Source: Scatophagus argus
Taxonomy: Eukaryota; Chordata; Actinopteri; Scatophagidae
Length of the DNA stretch: 64,000 nucleotides
Direction: 5' to 3'
NCBI RefSeq assembly: GCF_020382885.2
Contig: NC_058515.1
Location: 11,763,223-11,827,222, forward strand
This document shows positions 24,201 through 45,332 of the stretch, one piece after another (within the stretch, counting starts at the first letter, position 1; each line of letters opens with the position of its first letter). Position numbers and translations under genes: made by a program. The notes under the pieces were generated by a model. It had not been told where the DNA came from and made no database searches. It saw nothing but the letters and a program-made list of their open reading frames with translations.

Positions 24201-26442
24201 CCTGCCTGTCCTGTGCGGACTGGTTCCTCCCCGCAGCCACGGCCCGCGACCGCCTGGACAGCCTGGCTTCCTCCTCCCCCGTCCTCAGCAAGCTAGCCGG
24301 GGCAGTTAAAGGCTCCTCCGCAGGCTCCAGAGGCCGCAGCCTGTTTGGGGAGAAGGCCCGGAGGTCCAGCCCCCAGAGGAGCCTGTCGGACAGTGGGAGT
24401 GAGGGACAGATGGATGCTGGGTCAGGGTCTGGTGCATCGGTGCCTCCAGGCTTCAGTCCACATTCCACGCCGGACTCTGCGAGGAAGCTTGGGGGCCGAC
24501 GAGACTCGCTGGGGTCCGGAGGGTCTGATGGGAGCGGAGGCAGCGGAGGTCTCTTCAGGGTAAAGTTTGTAGCCTTTCATTGTTGCTGTTTGGTTGTTTG
24601 TTAATTCACAGATTCTCTATAATGGATTTCTCATTGAAAGATTTTATTTTTTAACGTTTTCACAAAATTAATTGGTTTCCGTTAGTGAAGAGATGACAGG
24701 AATTAAGGGTAGAGAAACGAGCACCTAAAATTCAGCACAGTGTTTTAATGTGATGTTCTGACGTCAGATTCCCAGGATGAAGCACCCAAACCCATTCTAC
24801 CTGGGCACCCTGAAGAAGACCCTGACAGAAAGGGAGACAGAGGAGATGTACAACACCACCATGAAGTGGGTGATAGGAAATAATGCTTTATCTTTCAGTC
24901 CAACTGCGTATCTCGTTTGTGTTAAGCAAAAAAAATCTGTAAATTTAACGTCCGTACTTTGTGTTTGTGACAGGCTGACATCAGGGGCAGAGAACACCTT
25001 GTTCCACTACGTCCTGATGGAAACGGTTCAGGGGATCTTCATCGCTCCTACTCACAGAGAGGTGGCTCAGCTCAGCGGCTCCATTCACCCGCAGCTCATC
25101 CGCAACTTTCACCACTGCTGCCTCTCCATACGGGCTGCCTTTCAGCAGAGTCTGCCAGCCAGAGTGAGTTAACAGTTCTGAAAGGATATTGTCTCCGTGT
25201 CAGGCTGGGTCTCATTTAACTACACGGGAATTTACATAGATATACAGAATTCATAAATATACACTCAGCCAAGAAATATACCAGTAAAAGGGCTTCTTGG
25301 TGCAATAAATTCTCCCCGTCGGGGAATCGAACCCCGGTCTTCCGCGTGACAGGCGGAGATACTGTCCACTATACTAACGAGGAGTGCTGATAGTATCATA
25401 GAGCTTCTCAGCATGCGTTATGTGTTACATAACTGGTCTCAACCTTGGACTCTATCTGACTACACTGGTCACACAAATCCTAGCAAACAAGCATAGGATA
25501 ATAAAAAAGGTGTTAGGACCACATAAAATCACAACAGGACCAGATTCTATCAATCTCAAAATGGGTGGGGGGTTAACCCAAATCCCATAATATGACTGAA
25601 TTGTGTGTTCTTGGGCAATAAATTCTCCCCGTCGGGGAATCGAACCCCGGTCTTCCGCGTGACAGGCGGAGATACTGTCCACTATACTAACGAGGAGTGT
25701 GTTGTTTCCAGGGTCGTCGGGCTGCAGACAGGCCTCAGGGCAGTGGTTGGGGTCTGGGTCCAGTGAAGGAACATGGGGTTCTGTTCCAGTGTAAACCTGA
25801 GAACTGGACTGACCAGAGGAAACCTGCTCCCACCATGACTTACTGGGTCATAGGGTACGTCAGCTTGATGAGATTATCTTTTTAATTGTTTTTAATCTGC
25901 CAACCTTAAATATTTGGAATTATTCAGAAGACAGGTGGGAGTGGTGAGGGCTCAGGAAATGCACATCTGGTGAGATTTAGATCTTCAGCTGAGGAGGTTC
26001 TTGTAGCCCTTAGAGAGAAGGAATGCAACCACTGAAGAAAGCACACTCACAGTTTGCTACCACAGGAAGATGACAGAAATAGTCCACATACCAAAGTAGA
26101 ACCAGGGTTAGCAGCAAATTGCTTCTTGGTGCAATAAATTCTCCCCGTCGGGGAATCGAACCCCGGTCTTCCGCGTGACAGGCGGAGATACTGTCCACTA
26201 TACTAACGAGGAGAGGTAGGGACTAAGGAGACAACTGTGAGGCACATTATCAAAGTCTGACAAGACATAATTAATATTAATTAATCCCCTGAAATTCTCA
26301 AATTGTTCCCCTTGTTTCGTTGTCTTGCAGACGGATGTTGCTCGAGCCCGTCCCTCAGGAATTCTACGTGTGTTTCCATGACTCGGTAGCAGAAGTTCCC
26401 GTAGAGATGGCCTTCAGACTCTCCTTCGGCCTAGCTTTATGA
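10289..26442 (+). CDS. intu: Protein inturned (CPLANE planar polarity effector)
   Basis: Seventeen exons: 10289-10422, 11378-11982, 13501-13586, 16359-16574, 20190-20308, 20488-20577, 21161-21238, 21546-21729, 22298-22351, 23055-23117, 23530-23748, 23903-23995, 24128-24559, 24768-24865, 24974-25163, 25712-25854, 26331-26442. They join in frame to 971 aa (human about 942). Inturned is part of the CPLANE complex with Fuzzy and WDPCP and helps recruit intraflagellar transport proteins at the ciliary base. Seen here: [20 protein letters not shown] near the N-terminus; a PDZ-like region (about 180-290) with [40 protein letters not shown] and [13 protein letters not shown] in the longin-like regions; a Ser/Gly-rich linker around 24300-24550; and a conserved C-terminus containing FYVCFHDSV. 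The start at 10289 has A at -3 and G at +4. Introns 4, 15 and 16 contain tRNA genes. Confidence 0.95.
10423..11377 (+). other. intu: intu intron 1
   Basis: Non-coding, AT-rich. No RNA gene or repeat element recognised. Confidence 0.5.
11983..13500 (+). other. intu: intu intron 2
   Basis: Non-coding. The donor G|GTAATG and acceptor TTCAG|GTGAT join codons for a glycine. No repeat or RNA gene recognised. Confidence 0.5.
13587..16358 (+). other. intu: intu intron 3
   Basis: Non-coding, 2.8 kb, with short GT-rich runs near 14270-14460 and a poly-T run at about 15305. No RNA gene or mobile element recognised. Confidence 0.5.
16660..16733 (+). tRNA. tRNA-Asn (GTT), copy 1
   Basis: The 74-base sequence folds as a cloverleaf. 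The acceptor stem is GTCTCTG with CAGGGAC, the anticodon stem TTCGG/CCGAA, the anticodon loop CTGTTAA (anticodon GTT), and the T arm GGTGG-TTCGAGC-CCACC. A TTTT tract for Pol III termination follows within 8 bases. The gene lies in intu intron 4, on the same strand as intu. Confidence 0.97.
17102..17175 (+). tRNA. tRNA-Asn (GTT), copy 2
   Basis: Identical to copy 1 over the gene, with a TTTT terminator immediately downstream. The downstream flank (a region with tgttgcag and gtatccaaa) resembles the flank of copy 1. The copies therefore arose by tandem duplication of a unit of roughly 440 bases or more. Confidence 0.97.
17771..17844 (+). tRNA. tRNA-Asn (GTT), copy 3 with a T-stem mismatch
   Basis: Differs from the other three copies at one base in the 3' half of the T stem (CCAAC in place of CCACC), which leaves one G/A mismatch against GGTGG. 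Everything else, including the anticodon GTT and a TTTT terminator about 7 bases downstream, is intact. It may still be expressed, possibly at reduced stability. Confidence 0.93.
18198..18271 (+). tRNA. tRNA-Asn (GTT), copy 4
   Basis: Identical to copies 1 and 2 over the 74 bases. A TTTTT terminator lies about 7 bases downstream. It is the last of the cluster in intu intron 4. Confidence 0.97.
18272..20189 (+). other. intu: 3' part of intu intron 4
   Basis: Non-coding sequence after the tRNA-Asn cluster. Open frames at 18580-19020 show no family resemblance. A poly-T run lies at about 19342-19358. Confidence 0.45.
25312..25383 (-). tRNA. tRNA-Asp (GTC), copy A
   Basis: 72 bases on the minus strand. 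The acceptor stem is TCCTCGT with ACGGGGA, the anticodon stem TCCGC/GCGGA with loop CTGTCAC (anticodon GTC), and the T arm CCGGG-TTCGATT-CCCCG-like. It sits antisense in intu intron 15. Relative to the usual vertebrate tRNA-Asp, the D loop has GACA where GTGA is expected, and the first anticodon-stem pair is T-A in place of C-G (compensated). A TTTT tract lies about 25-30 bases downstream. Confidence 0.95.
25625..25696 (-). tRNA. tRNA-Asp (GTC), copy B, abutting an intu acceptor
   Basis: Identical to copy A over the gene. Its 5' end is only 15 bases from intu exon 16, which starts at 25712, so the branch-point region of that intron falls inside the tRNA gene. No T4 run was seen within 30 bases downstream on the minus strand, so Pol III termination here is unclear. 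Confidence 0.94.
25685..25691 (+). promoter_or_regulatory. intu: Candidate branch point TACTAAC of intu intron 15
   Basis: On the intu strand the antisense of the tRNA-Asp 5' region reads TACTAAC, the optimal branch-point sequence. Its branch adenosine (25690) is 21 bases from the AG at 25710-25711, and a short pyrimidine tract (gttgtttcc) follows. This places a functional splicing signal within a tRNA gene. Confidence 0.5.
26141..26212 (-). tRNA. tRNA-Asp (GTC), copy C
   Basis: Identical to copies A and B over 72 bases. It lies antisense in intu intron 16. Copies A and C share about 20 identical bases of 3' flank (cttcttggtgcaataaatt), while the other flanks differ, so the duplicated unit was short. 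No T4 run was seen close downstream. Confidence 0.94.
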
Positions 26443-26848
26443 TGAGTCATCTTCACCCGTTAGATCACTGACAATGACAGACACAAGACTGTCGTGAACC
26501 GATGTCATTTTTGTGCCTTGTTGCCTCGTGTTTAAGTGTGTTTGTGTGTGCGTTTGTGCAGACTGAAAGCCACTCAGTCAATGAATACCTCACACACTTT
26601 GGTGTAAACCTCTGATAAGACCAGACAAAGACGTTCCAGTGAGAGCAGTTGCCCTGACAGATTGCTGCCATAAAGTTTACTAAGATGGACCAGTGAAAAT
26701 CATGCTGCTGCTGCTGCACACATCTCCATGTTGACAGAGCAAATACGGTCATACTGATAGCGTTGGAAAGGCATTACATTTGTTACTTAATTTAAGATGT
26801 ACAGTTTTGTATGGAAATTGAGTCATTTGTGACAGAATTAACATTGAG

Positions 26849-26871
26849 ATTAAAGATGCAAAACTTTTATT
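26849..26871. other. Converging poly(A) signals of intu and ino80b
   Basis: ATTAAA on the plus strand (26849-26854) and AATAAA on the minus strand (26866-26871) lie 11 bases apart. The plus-strand signal follows the intu stop by about 400 bases and the minus-strand signal follows the ino80b stop by about 490 bases. The two transcripts would overlap by a few tens of bases. Confidence 0.5.
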
Positions 26872-27358
26872 CTCTCACAACAAATCTGCTTGTTGTTGAT
26901 GACCTTTGTCACTCTCGAATTATCATTTTTACATTATTGACACAAATGAAAAAATAATGTTCAACCTGTGGGAAATAGTTTTCATTTGTCTCCAAACGTG
27001 CACAAAAATATACAGTTTTGAATATTTCAATTCCACAAACAGAAATCATAAATATTCGATGTTCAATTCACTAGTGCAAGGATTTTTATGTTTCGACATT
27101 TTATAATGTACATGATCAAACTGTGTAACCAGCATCACTGCAGGGTAACACATTATTACTCATATGACACAGCCAGTGAAAAGGGGGATAAAAAGTAAAT
27201 CAACACTGTGCCTGGAATCTGAGTCCTGAAAAAGATTTTTGTGTAAAGTTCCATTTTTGTGACCCTGCGGAGTGTATGCTCCGTCATCACATCCTGATGT
27301 AGTTTAAACAGAACTACAACTGTGTCCACTGGGAACGTAAACAGCAGCCCTTCAAAGT

Positions 27359-29308
27359 TCAAGCTGTGCTCTGAACAAGCAGCAGGTTCCTCTTGTAACA
27401 GTCCAGACTGCAGAGTGGGACCCCAGTCTTTGAGCAGGAGTACTTCTTGAGGTTGGTGCAGCCGCTGACCCCGCAGTTCACCGCGGGTGCTGGTGGAGGC
27501 GGGGGAGGTGCCGGTGCAGGAGCCGGGACCCCTGTGGGGAAGGAGATGGCCATGCCCTGGGCGGAGTCGCTGTACCGGATCATGGGACACTGACTCTGCT
27601 TGGACTTCCTCTCTTTCATGCTTTTGATCTTGGCCTTGCTGGTTTTTGTCAGTCTTTCTATCGTCTGGTTCTTGTTCTCTTCTGCTTTCTTGGCAGCCTG
27701 CAGGCGTCTCTTTCGGGCTCGCTCCTCCCGCTTCTGCATCATCTCTGCAGTCATCTCTTTCTCCTTGCAGCCCATGGGGAGCTCCAGGAGAGGCTGAGTC
27801 TGCTGCTTGTGTAGCAGGGCTCTCTGAACACAAGCAACAGAAAATACTCAGGGATGAGCTCCCCCGTAATCAACAGACAATTAAAGTATTCAAGTTTCTA
27901 TCCATCTTTCTCACCTGTCTGGCAGTGAGCAGAGACTCGTCAACCTCCTTCTTCAGCTCCCCATTGTCGTCAAGCTCTCCCTTCTCCAGAGCGTCCAGCC
28001 ACCTCTCCTCCTCGTCTACTGGGCCACCCAGCATGGAGTCCGAGTCCATGTCTGGCAGAGGGGACGTGGCCAGGTTGCTGTCTTCATCTGATACAGAACA
28101 AACAATTTAAACATAATGAATGCTAAAAATCTCAAAATGATTTGTGTGCTATAAGGATATTTACATCAGCCATTGCAACAGCAACGCTAAGGAAATCATT
28201 AAGGACTCCAACCACTTGGATATAACAGCATGTTCCCTCTGCTGCAGTCAGAAGGTACCAGATTCATCGGGCTAGGTGTGCATTTCACTGTGATTGTACC
28301 TCTTATGATTACATACAACAAACCCGATTGACTGGTTGATTGATAATGCAGTCTTTGCAACCAGGAAAAGGCAACAGTATAAGCTCCGTCACACTGACAT
28401 GATAACCTCCGATAATACCCACTCTAGCACCAGGATTTTCTGTCAACATCCTGTACAGGTTTTATTGGTAACTGACCAAGCCAGGCCCGATATTGCTCCA
28501 GAGGCACAGAGGGCTCATCGTCGTCCTCATCATCATCCTCATCGTCATCGTCGTCATCAACATCATTATGAATAATCATCAAGGGAGAAGGTGGACAAGC
28601 CACTCCGGGATGCACGGTGAAGGTGGGCACACTGATGCAGACAACATGAAAACGGACAAAAAGTCAGTGGTGGATGTGGGCCCTCATTTATCTTTGCATA
28701 TGTACAAACTGGATTACACACTAGTGTCGCCACAGTGTTCAGGTTTACAGCAATCAGACTGACTGCTTCACACCTGAAACATGACAGGCTTCGCTCACCT
28801 CTTGGTGCCCAGTGTCTGTCCTCCCAGTTTGATCTTGAGTCGGAGCTGCGGAGGAGGCCGAGGCACAACAACAGGCTCGGGCTCCGGGGCCTCAGCAAAG
28901 TTGTGGTGCTTCCTCTTGTGCTTCTTGTGTTTTTTGTGTTTCCGCTTGTGGACGCTGTGCAAGCTAGAGCTGCCTTCGCCTGCACAGGACGAGAGGAAAT
29001 CGTTAAAAAAAATGCTATAAAAGATGTATTAAGTATTACATTTTGGTTGCTTTAATACCAAAATGTTCGTTCCCATTTCCTGCAAACGCACATATGTCGA
29101 CCAAGACTTGTATTAAGTAATAAAATTATCAGCCCAATAACATTTTACCGCTGATATTGACAGCAACAAAATCTATAGTATTTAAACAGCTCACATACGC
29201 CCCTTGACAAATTCAAAAAGTGCAATTCAACAGCACCACTTCCAATAATAATCTTTTCATATACTCACCGAGAAACCTGGGGTGAATCATGTCTTTCCTT
29301 TTCCCCAT
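27359..29308 (-). CDS. ino80b: INO80 complex subunit B
   Basis: Five coding exons (high to low): 29269-29308, 28799-28979, 28477-28631, 27915-28087, 27359-27823. Joined they give 337 aa (human about 356). The protein is a subunit of the INO80 nucleosome-remodelling complex. Seen in order: short N-terminus MGKRKDMIHPRFLG; a Lys/His-rich block (HKRKHKKHKKHKRKHH); LRLKIKLGGQTLGTK; an acidic run of mostly Asp encoded near 28520-28560; PLEQYRAWL; EEERWLDALEKGELDDNG; LTARQRALL; the PAPA-1-like basic segment REERARKRRLQAAKKAEE followed by NQTIERLTKT; a proline/alanine stretch; and a C-terminal HIT-type zinc finger with C-x4-C, C and C-x3-C spacings (CGVSGCTNLKKYSCSKTG, LCSLDCYKRN). All junctions are GT-AG and in phase. 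Confidence 0.95.
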
Positions 29309-29699
29309 TGAAACCAAGACAGGGATGTAAACACCGAAGACGAGACAGTCTTTGTGCAGTTCTACATAGCAGCAGAAGTCCCAAAGTGTTTTAGAAAACA
29401 GCGCTGTGTCTACAAAGAGAAAGAAACGCAGCTTGTACCTTCCACCTTAGTTTGATGCATAAGTTATCATGAAGGCAGCGGTTGCCGGTTGACTTAAACT
29501 GTACCTTAATGAGTCGGCAGGTCGGTCACTTTTGCTAGCGTGTATTCAACACTTATGGCTAAAGTCAGAAATCTCATTTAAAAAGACTTAAAAATAAACA
29601 AACATGCGTCGATTCTAACCGTGATATATATAATTATGTAATATGTAAAAGTACTCAATAGTTTAGTTTTTCGTCCATAGCTAGCACGTCTAAGCTAAA

Positions 29700-29740
29700 C
29701 TAGCAACCGGAAGTTTGCCTTCTCCGTCACTTCCGCTTTC
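29700..29740. promoter_or_regulatory. Paired ETS sites in the ino80b/aadat bidirectional interval
   Basis: ACCGGAAGT (29706-29714) and ACTTCCGC (29729-29736) are two inverted ETS/GABP-type sites 14 bases apart. They lie between the divergent genes ino80b (coding start 29308, minus) and aadat (coding start 30427, plus). Such paired sites are typical of TATA-less bidirectional promoters. Confidence 0.5.
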
Positions 29741-30426
29741 ACTGTTTTGAATTCGACTGTTGGTATATAGTTCACTGGCCTCTAGTGGTCAGAAACAAAA
29801 ATCAAATCGGCGTCTGAACGGCGCACAAGCCTTCACATCGGTAAGGATTAACTCTCGTTTTCTTCAGCGCGAACTATGTGCTACCTATGTGACACCTATT
29901 AATAAAAAAGAAAACAGCAAAAACTCAAGCGGAGTCACGTTGCGACGCAGAGCTCGCGAGCTGTTCTTATGTTTTTTTGTCTTACAGTTTTGGGTAATGT
30001 AGTTCGCCTCGAGCTCGCCGTAGCAGAACATACATTAACCATAAGTCCACGGTGCAGTCAGGCGCAAGATACGCAAGGTCAGACACACAGCTGAACGTCG
30101 TCGAACTAACTGTCAGTTACGTGGCGTTAAATGCATGGAGTTTATCCGGTGTAAATGTACGCTCACCTGTTCGCTGTGGTGTCCGCGTGTGCTGCGTTCA
30201 GTCATTTAACGCTACCGCAGGGCTGCTCTGCTGTACTCACACAGGTATTTCGTTCGTCAGTCTGTGTACAAGCATCTCAATTCGGGTATTTTGGGTTTTT
30301 TTTCTTTGCACGGTACATTTAAAAAGCTACTGCGTTTTATGTGAAGTTGGAGTTGAAGCTGCATGAATAAACCCTCATGTGTTTTATAAGAAACTGATGT
30401 TGTTGATTTGATCATTCCCCAGAATC
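29740..30426 (+). other. aadat: 5' region and probable non-coding first exon of aadat
   Basis: CpG-containing sequence leading to a possible donor (ACACAG|GTATTT, after 30244). An acceptor (TTCCCCAG) is placed four bases before the aadat ATG. The first exon is therefore probably untranslated. Open frames here show no family resemblance. Confidence 0.45.
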
Positions 30427-37066
<6,640 letters not shown>

Positions 37067-37479
37067 TGACGCCTTTTTCCCTGGAAGAGGATTTCTTCTT
37101 TTTTTTTCTTTTTTTTAATTTACTCATTCTTGAAGACTTTAATATTAGAATATATAATTCTTAAAGTTTTAAATATATTTTAATATGGAGTAACCTCTGA
37201 TTTATATCTATAGAATAGTTGAGGCAGAGTTGAAGGCTTTTCCTCCATCATTTGGATGCATTAAACATGACTTGCTGCTGTCAGCTACACAGTGCGACGA
37301 ATGAGTTTCGAAAGAAGGGAAACCAAGCTGCTGATCTCAGTCTGTTGCTCTGTCTGTTGCTCTGTCAGGACACTACACGCTGAGGACGTCTTTACCTTTT
37401 CACGCACAAAACAGTAAACTTTTTCTGTCACTCTGAATTTTGTCTTCTGTGACTGAAGGCTCTTGCACATCAGTTTCAC

Positions 37480-37485
37480 AATAAA
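37480..37485 (+). other. aadat: Poly(A) signal for aadat
   Basis: AATAAA, 414 bases after the aadat stop codon, followed by a T/G-rich stretch. Confidence 0.65.
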
Positions 37486-37519
37486 CTTGTTCTTAAAACT
37501 GCAAACGCTTGAGTGTTTC

Positions 37520-39080
37520 CCCTTCTCTGTGCGCCTCTGAAGAAACACACTTTTGCCTTTGCTTACAAATTTATAGCAAAAGCTTTTTTTTTTCAACACC
37601 AGGCATTAAAAACGTTCAGTTTCTAAATACCCTTGAGGAAAGTACTGGGTTGTGTGTGCGAGCAGCTGTCTTCACTTCATCCAGGATGTCTGACAGCTAA
37701 CATGTCACAACACATCTTAAACATCCCATATAGTCTGAGTTTACTCTTCTGTTTAAGACTTAAGATCCTGTTTGACTGCTAGTGTTTTTAACAGAACATT
37801 TTAAAAAAGTACACACAAGTGGTTTTGTGTTCTGGTGTTCTGATTTCAATTTGTCGTTTACTTTACAGCCTGACTTGTGATTGAAGTAAGCATTCAGCTG
37901 GCGTTTGCCTCTCTTTGTTTCCTGGTGACCTTAGAAAAATCACAAGCTCAAGTAAAGAAACAAAACCCGCACAACGGCACCTGCTGACAACAGCGGGTTG
38001 TCCCTGCTGCGTGTCCGAGCTCTGAGAAGTGTTTGTGTAGAGCTGAAACATTCACCCGCAAAGGAGAAGGAGGTCAGAGGGGTGGCTTCGACATCAGGCT
38101 TTCACAGTCCTCATTTACTGCAAAGGAGTGTCTCAAAATCTTCTCTTGAAGACTGTCTGAATTTGCAGCAAAAACATGCATTCTCACATGAACTTGAACG
38201 CATCCCTATCTCTGAGCAGTTGACGCAAACGAACGGACGTTTAATTTGGAGAAAGATTGCAAGTGATGACTTCACACGCAGTCTGATTTCAGAGGTTGAA
38301 GGTCAGGTGGCTGTCAAATCGGCACGCAAACAAACAGACCGGACGACCCTGATTTAGTCCTCATTTCTTCCAGGAATGTTTTTGTTTCACAAGGAGGTTT
38401 GCTGTCCCCTCTTGCCTTTTATTTTTTCCACATTTCTTCTCTCATCAACCTCGTTTCCAGCTGCAGCAGGCGGATTTTGAAAATAAAGCTCTGATAACTG
38501 CAGAGAGACAAAGTTAGTGACAAGCAGGTGGACAACATAGAAAAACATTTATGGTACGCAAAGGGCCAGACACTGTCTTCAGGAGTTGCTCAGGACCAGG
38601 CAAAAAAAAAAATTTCCTGGTTGACATTAAATGCATCACTACCTGTGTATCAGCACAGAACAGTTGCCACAGACTCCAGATTTTAAAACTGGTATATTGC
38701 AAAATCGAGTATTTATCCAGCGGTAATGATAGACTTGATCAGCATTGTGTCAACTTGTTTGGCAAGGGATTGAATGTCATTTGTTGGCTAACTTGTTCAT
38801 CACATGCATCTGTAGCTTGTTCTGCTGCCCCCAAGTGGTCAAAAAGTCACTTAATGCAGCTTTAAACCTGGATTAGGTAAATAAAACAAAATCCATAATC
38901 TAATTCAAGTTAACTAACTAACTACCTGTTCGGGAGGATTTATCTCCTTTAATATGTTAAATCATTCTCTTAATAGCCATTAATCCACTTCAATCGCTGT
39001 TCTGTCGCAGCAACCGAAGCGCCTCGGCGATGTTGCCACCCTCCGGACCCTGAAGTGCACACGAACTAAAAACTGCTTGT
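37520..39080. other. Intergenic region between aadat and mfap3l
   Basis: No gene could be supported. A 119-codon open frame at 37998-38357 matches nothing known and has no splice or start context. GC content rises after 38990 towards the mfap3l promoter. Confidence 0.45.
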
Positions 39081-39195
39081 GGGTTACAGCGCGGAGGAGC
39101 GGCGATGTGAAGAGGATGGAGATGAAATAGCTGACAACAACACATCGACCCTTGTGTGTCTCCCCCACCAAACGTCGACAGCGACAGACCATGAT
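39080..39195 (+). other. mfap3l: Probable non-coding first exon of mfap3l
   Basis: A CpG-rich leader ends at a strong donor (ATGAT|GTGAGT, after 39195). Joined to the acceptor at 40262 it creates a 20-codon upstream ORF that starts at the ATG at 39191 and stops at 40320, before the main ATG. The 5' boundary cannot be set from sequence. Confidence 0.45.
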
Positions 39196-40390
39196 GTGAG
39201 TATGAGAAGTGGGATTCGTGAGAAGGGAAATGTGAAATTTGCTCGATTCTAGTTAGCGCTTAGCGGCTAACGTCGACGCCGAGTTGGCCGTTTGCTGGAG
39301 CCGTCGGTGTCGCGTCGACGAGCTAACGTTACCGCAGTCGTCACAACCGTGGTGCTTTAAATATGCTTTAATCTGTTGTCTGCGGTAATCTTTATCGTAG
39401 CCACGCATTAAACGATCTTCCCTTTCGTGAATAGGAGCGCGCACACAGCCGCTTGTGAACAGTTTGTACGGGGGGGGCACAATTCTGGAAGGGTCCCGTG
39501 ATAGGAAACAAATAATCACCGTCCAGCACATAGCCGGGCCCCACGCCCTTGTTTGGTTCTGTCTAGCGTTTTTACGGGGAAATCTTTAAAACAACTCTAT
39601 AAATGCTTACTCGTACATTCGGTAAACTGTCTTCATCGTCACGAGCTGTTCTCCGTCTCAGTGTCGGTAGCAAACGATGCCATTGACGCGGGATGTAGCT
39701 ATGTTCGGAAAGGAGGTGAGCTAGGAAATAGCCGTAGCCCACGCTGGGCTCCCGTTATGTTGTAGTGAGGCTTTGTTTTCGTGTTAATCAAGCAAGTGGG
39801 TGCTGTCATAACACAGGATGAGGCTGCTTGGATGAAACGCTAAAGAAAACACCAAACGATCTCTTTAGGTGCAAGTCATTTGTCTGTATGTATTTTATAT
39901 TGTTGTTCATGTGGTGTAACGTGTTAGGTTTGACTTAGAGAAATCCTGACAAAAATCCTGATGTTTTGTAATGTCGACTTGGGTGGTTTTACTTCAGATG
40001 AAACTGTGGCGGTCTGCTCACATTTACTACAACATGTCTAAAAGTGCAGAACCTAAGATGAAAAATGTGAGGAAATCCGTTTATTTGCAACCGTCATGCA
40101 TGATTGTGACATCAGGAAATCTTGAGGTGCATTTCTCACTATTTTCTGATGTTTGTGGGCTAATTGATTAATTAACTGAATATGAATTCCTCAGGAGGCA
40201 CAGGTTGTTTTGTCCTGCACTGTCTCTGATTAATCCAAGCCAATCTCTTTCTTGTTTTCCAGTGAGATGTTTCAAGCCACAGAGCTGAATGCCAAGTTGC
40301 CTTCTGCTGTTAAGAGATAGCCAGTCTGTCCGGATGGAGACCCGGGAGTCTCTTCCCTCCTCCCGGGCGACGCACCGACAGCCTGAGAAA

Positions 40391-44216
<3,826 letters not shown>

Positions 44217-44936
44217 CGAAACAAAGCAACCCTGGAGGAGGAGCGGCGAGTTATCCTGCTATGCATTTCCACTTGAAGACAAAAAAAAAATATAAAAGGT
44301 CAGAACATTTTTAATTTCACATTTTGAAATCAATCACGTTTTTTTATCTTTTCTGAAGAGAACAATCTCTCTCTCTTTGTTCTACTGAGAAGAAATCATG
44401 ACATTTTTAGATGTTTTTTTTCCTCACTCTGGACTCATGCTTGAATGTACACAGGAGGGTTAATCAACATTAATGTAACAAGCAGCGAATTGTAAAGTAA
44501 CGTTTCCTGTGTTAAATTTCTTAGCTCTGTTATTTAAAGATTTATGGTACTTCACTCTCAGTGGAGAATGATTTTTTTCAGTTTTCGGTTTCTTACAGTG
44601 CTCGTGTTTTTATGACTAACTCCTGAAATCTGCCTCAAGCTGCTCTTCATGCCGTTTTCTCGAACCATGAAAGCTCATTCGCTCAGTAATTCACATCCAG
44701 CTACTGTTAGAACTGATCTGCTGTTGTTGTACAGAGTTCTGCTCACCTGGAGATGCATGCTGGACTGAAAAACCATTTGAGAGTTTGGTCGCCATTTCAT
44801 GATTGTGAGGCCTACTGTGTTTCTGCACACACAAAAATACTTGTAAGCCAGGTGAATGTGTGTGTGCAGTGTATTTCCTGATTGGTCACACACCTCTTGA
44901 GTTTTTGTCTGTTTCCTTTGAAATATTTTAAAGATC

Positions 44937-44958
44937 ATTATTATTATTATTATTATTA
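44937..44958 (+). repeat. (ATT)n microsatellite in the mfap3l 3' UTR
   Basis: Seven ATT units within the 3' untranslated region of mfap3l. Confidence 0.85.
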
Positions 44959-45326
44959 CATATTGTGGTGTGACTTTTGTTTCTCACAGTTTCATTAGGT
45001 TTTAGAAAACAGTCTTTTGTCTTCTTCCACCTCAGTAGAGGAGTCGCTTCTTTTCCTTCAGTTTTCGGTTTTTAATTTTTAAACTTTCTCACCTGATCTC
45101 AGCAACATGTTGCTCCTGCAGAAGCTTTACAGTACAGTTGCGTTTCTGCTGCATGTGAAAGTGGATAGTGGAGATGTTCGACATCGTTCTCTGGGACTAA
45201 AAGGACTTCGTTCTTGTTTTCCTTTCTTCCCTTTGCTTGGCCAGCGGTCCAGTCTGTGGTGGAGACAAAATGGATGCTGTTCTGCTTCTTACCGGTGCTC
45301 TTGAGATGCCTCTTTTTTGGTAGTAG

Positions 45327-45332
45327 AATAAA
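45327..45332 (+). other. mfap3l: Poly(A) signal for mfap3l
   Basis: AATAAA, 1.1 kb after the mfap3l stop codon, followed by GT-rich sequence. It sits just before the AT palindrome and satellite array. Confidence 0.6.

Noticed and set aside
37998..38357. 119-codon plus-strand open frame between aadat and mfap3l
   Set aside because: No recognisable motifs, no Kozak-supported start, and placed in otherwise non-coding intergenic DNA.
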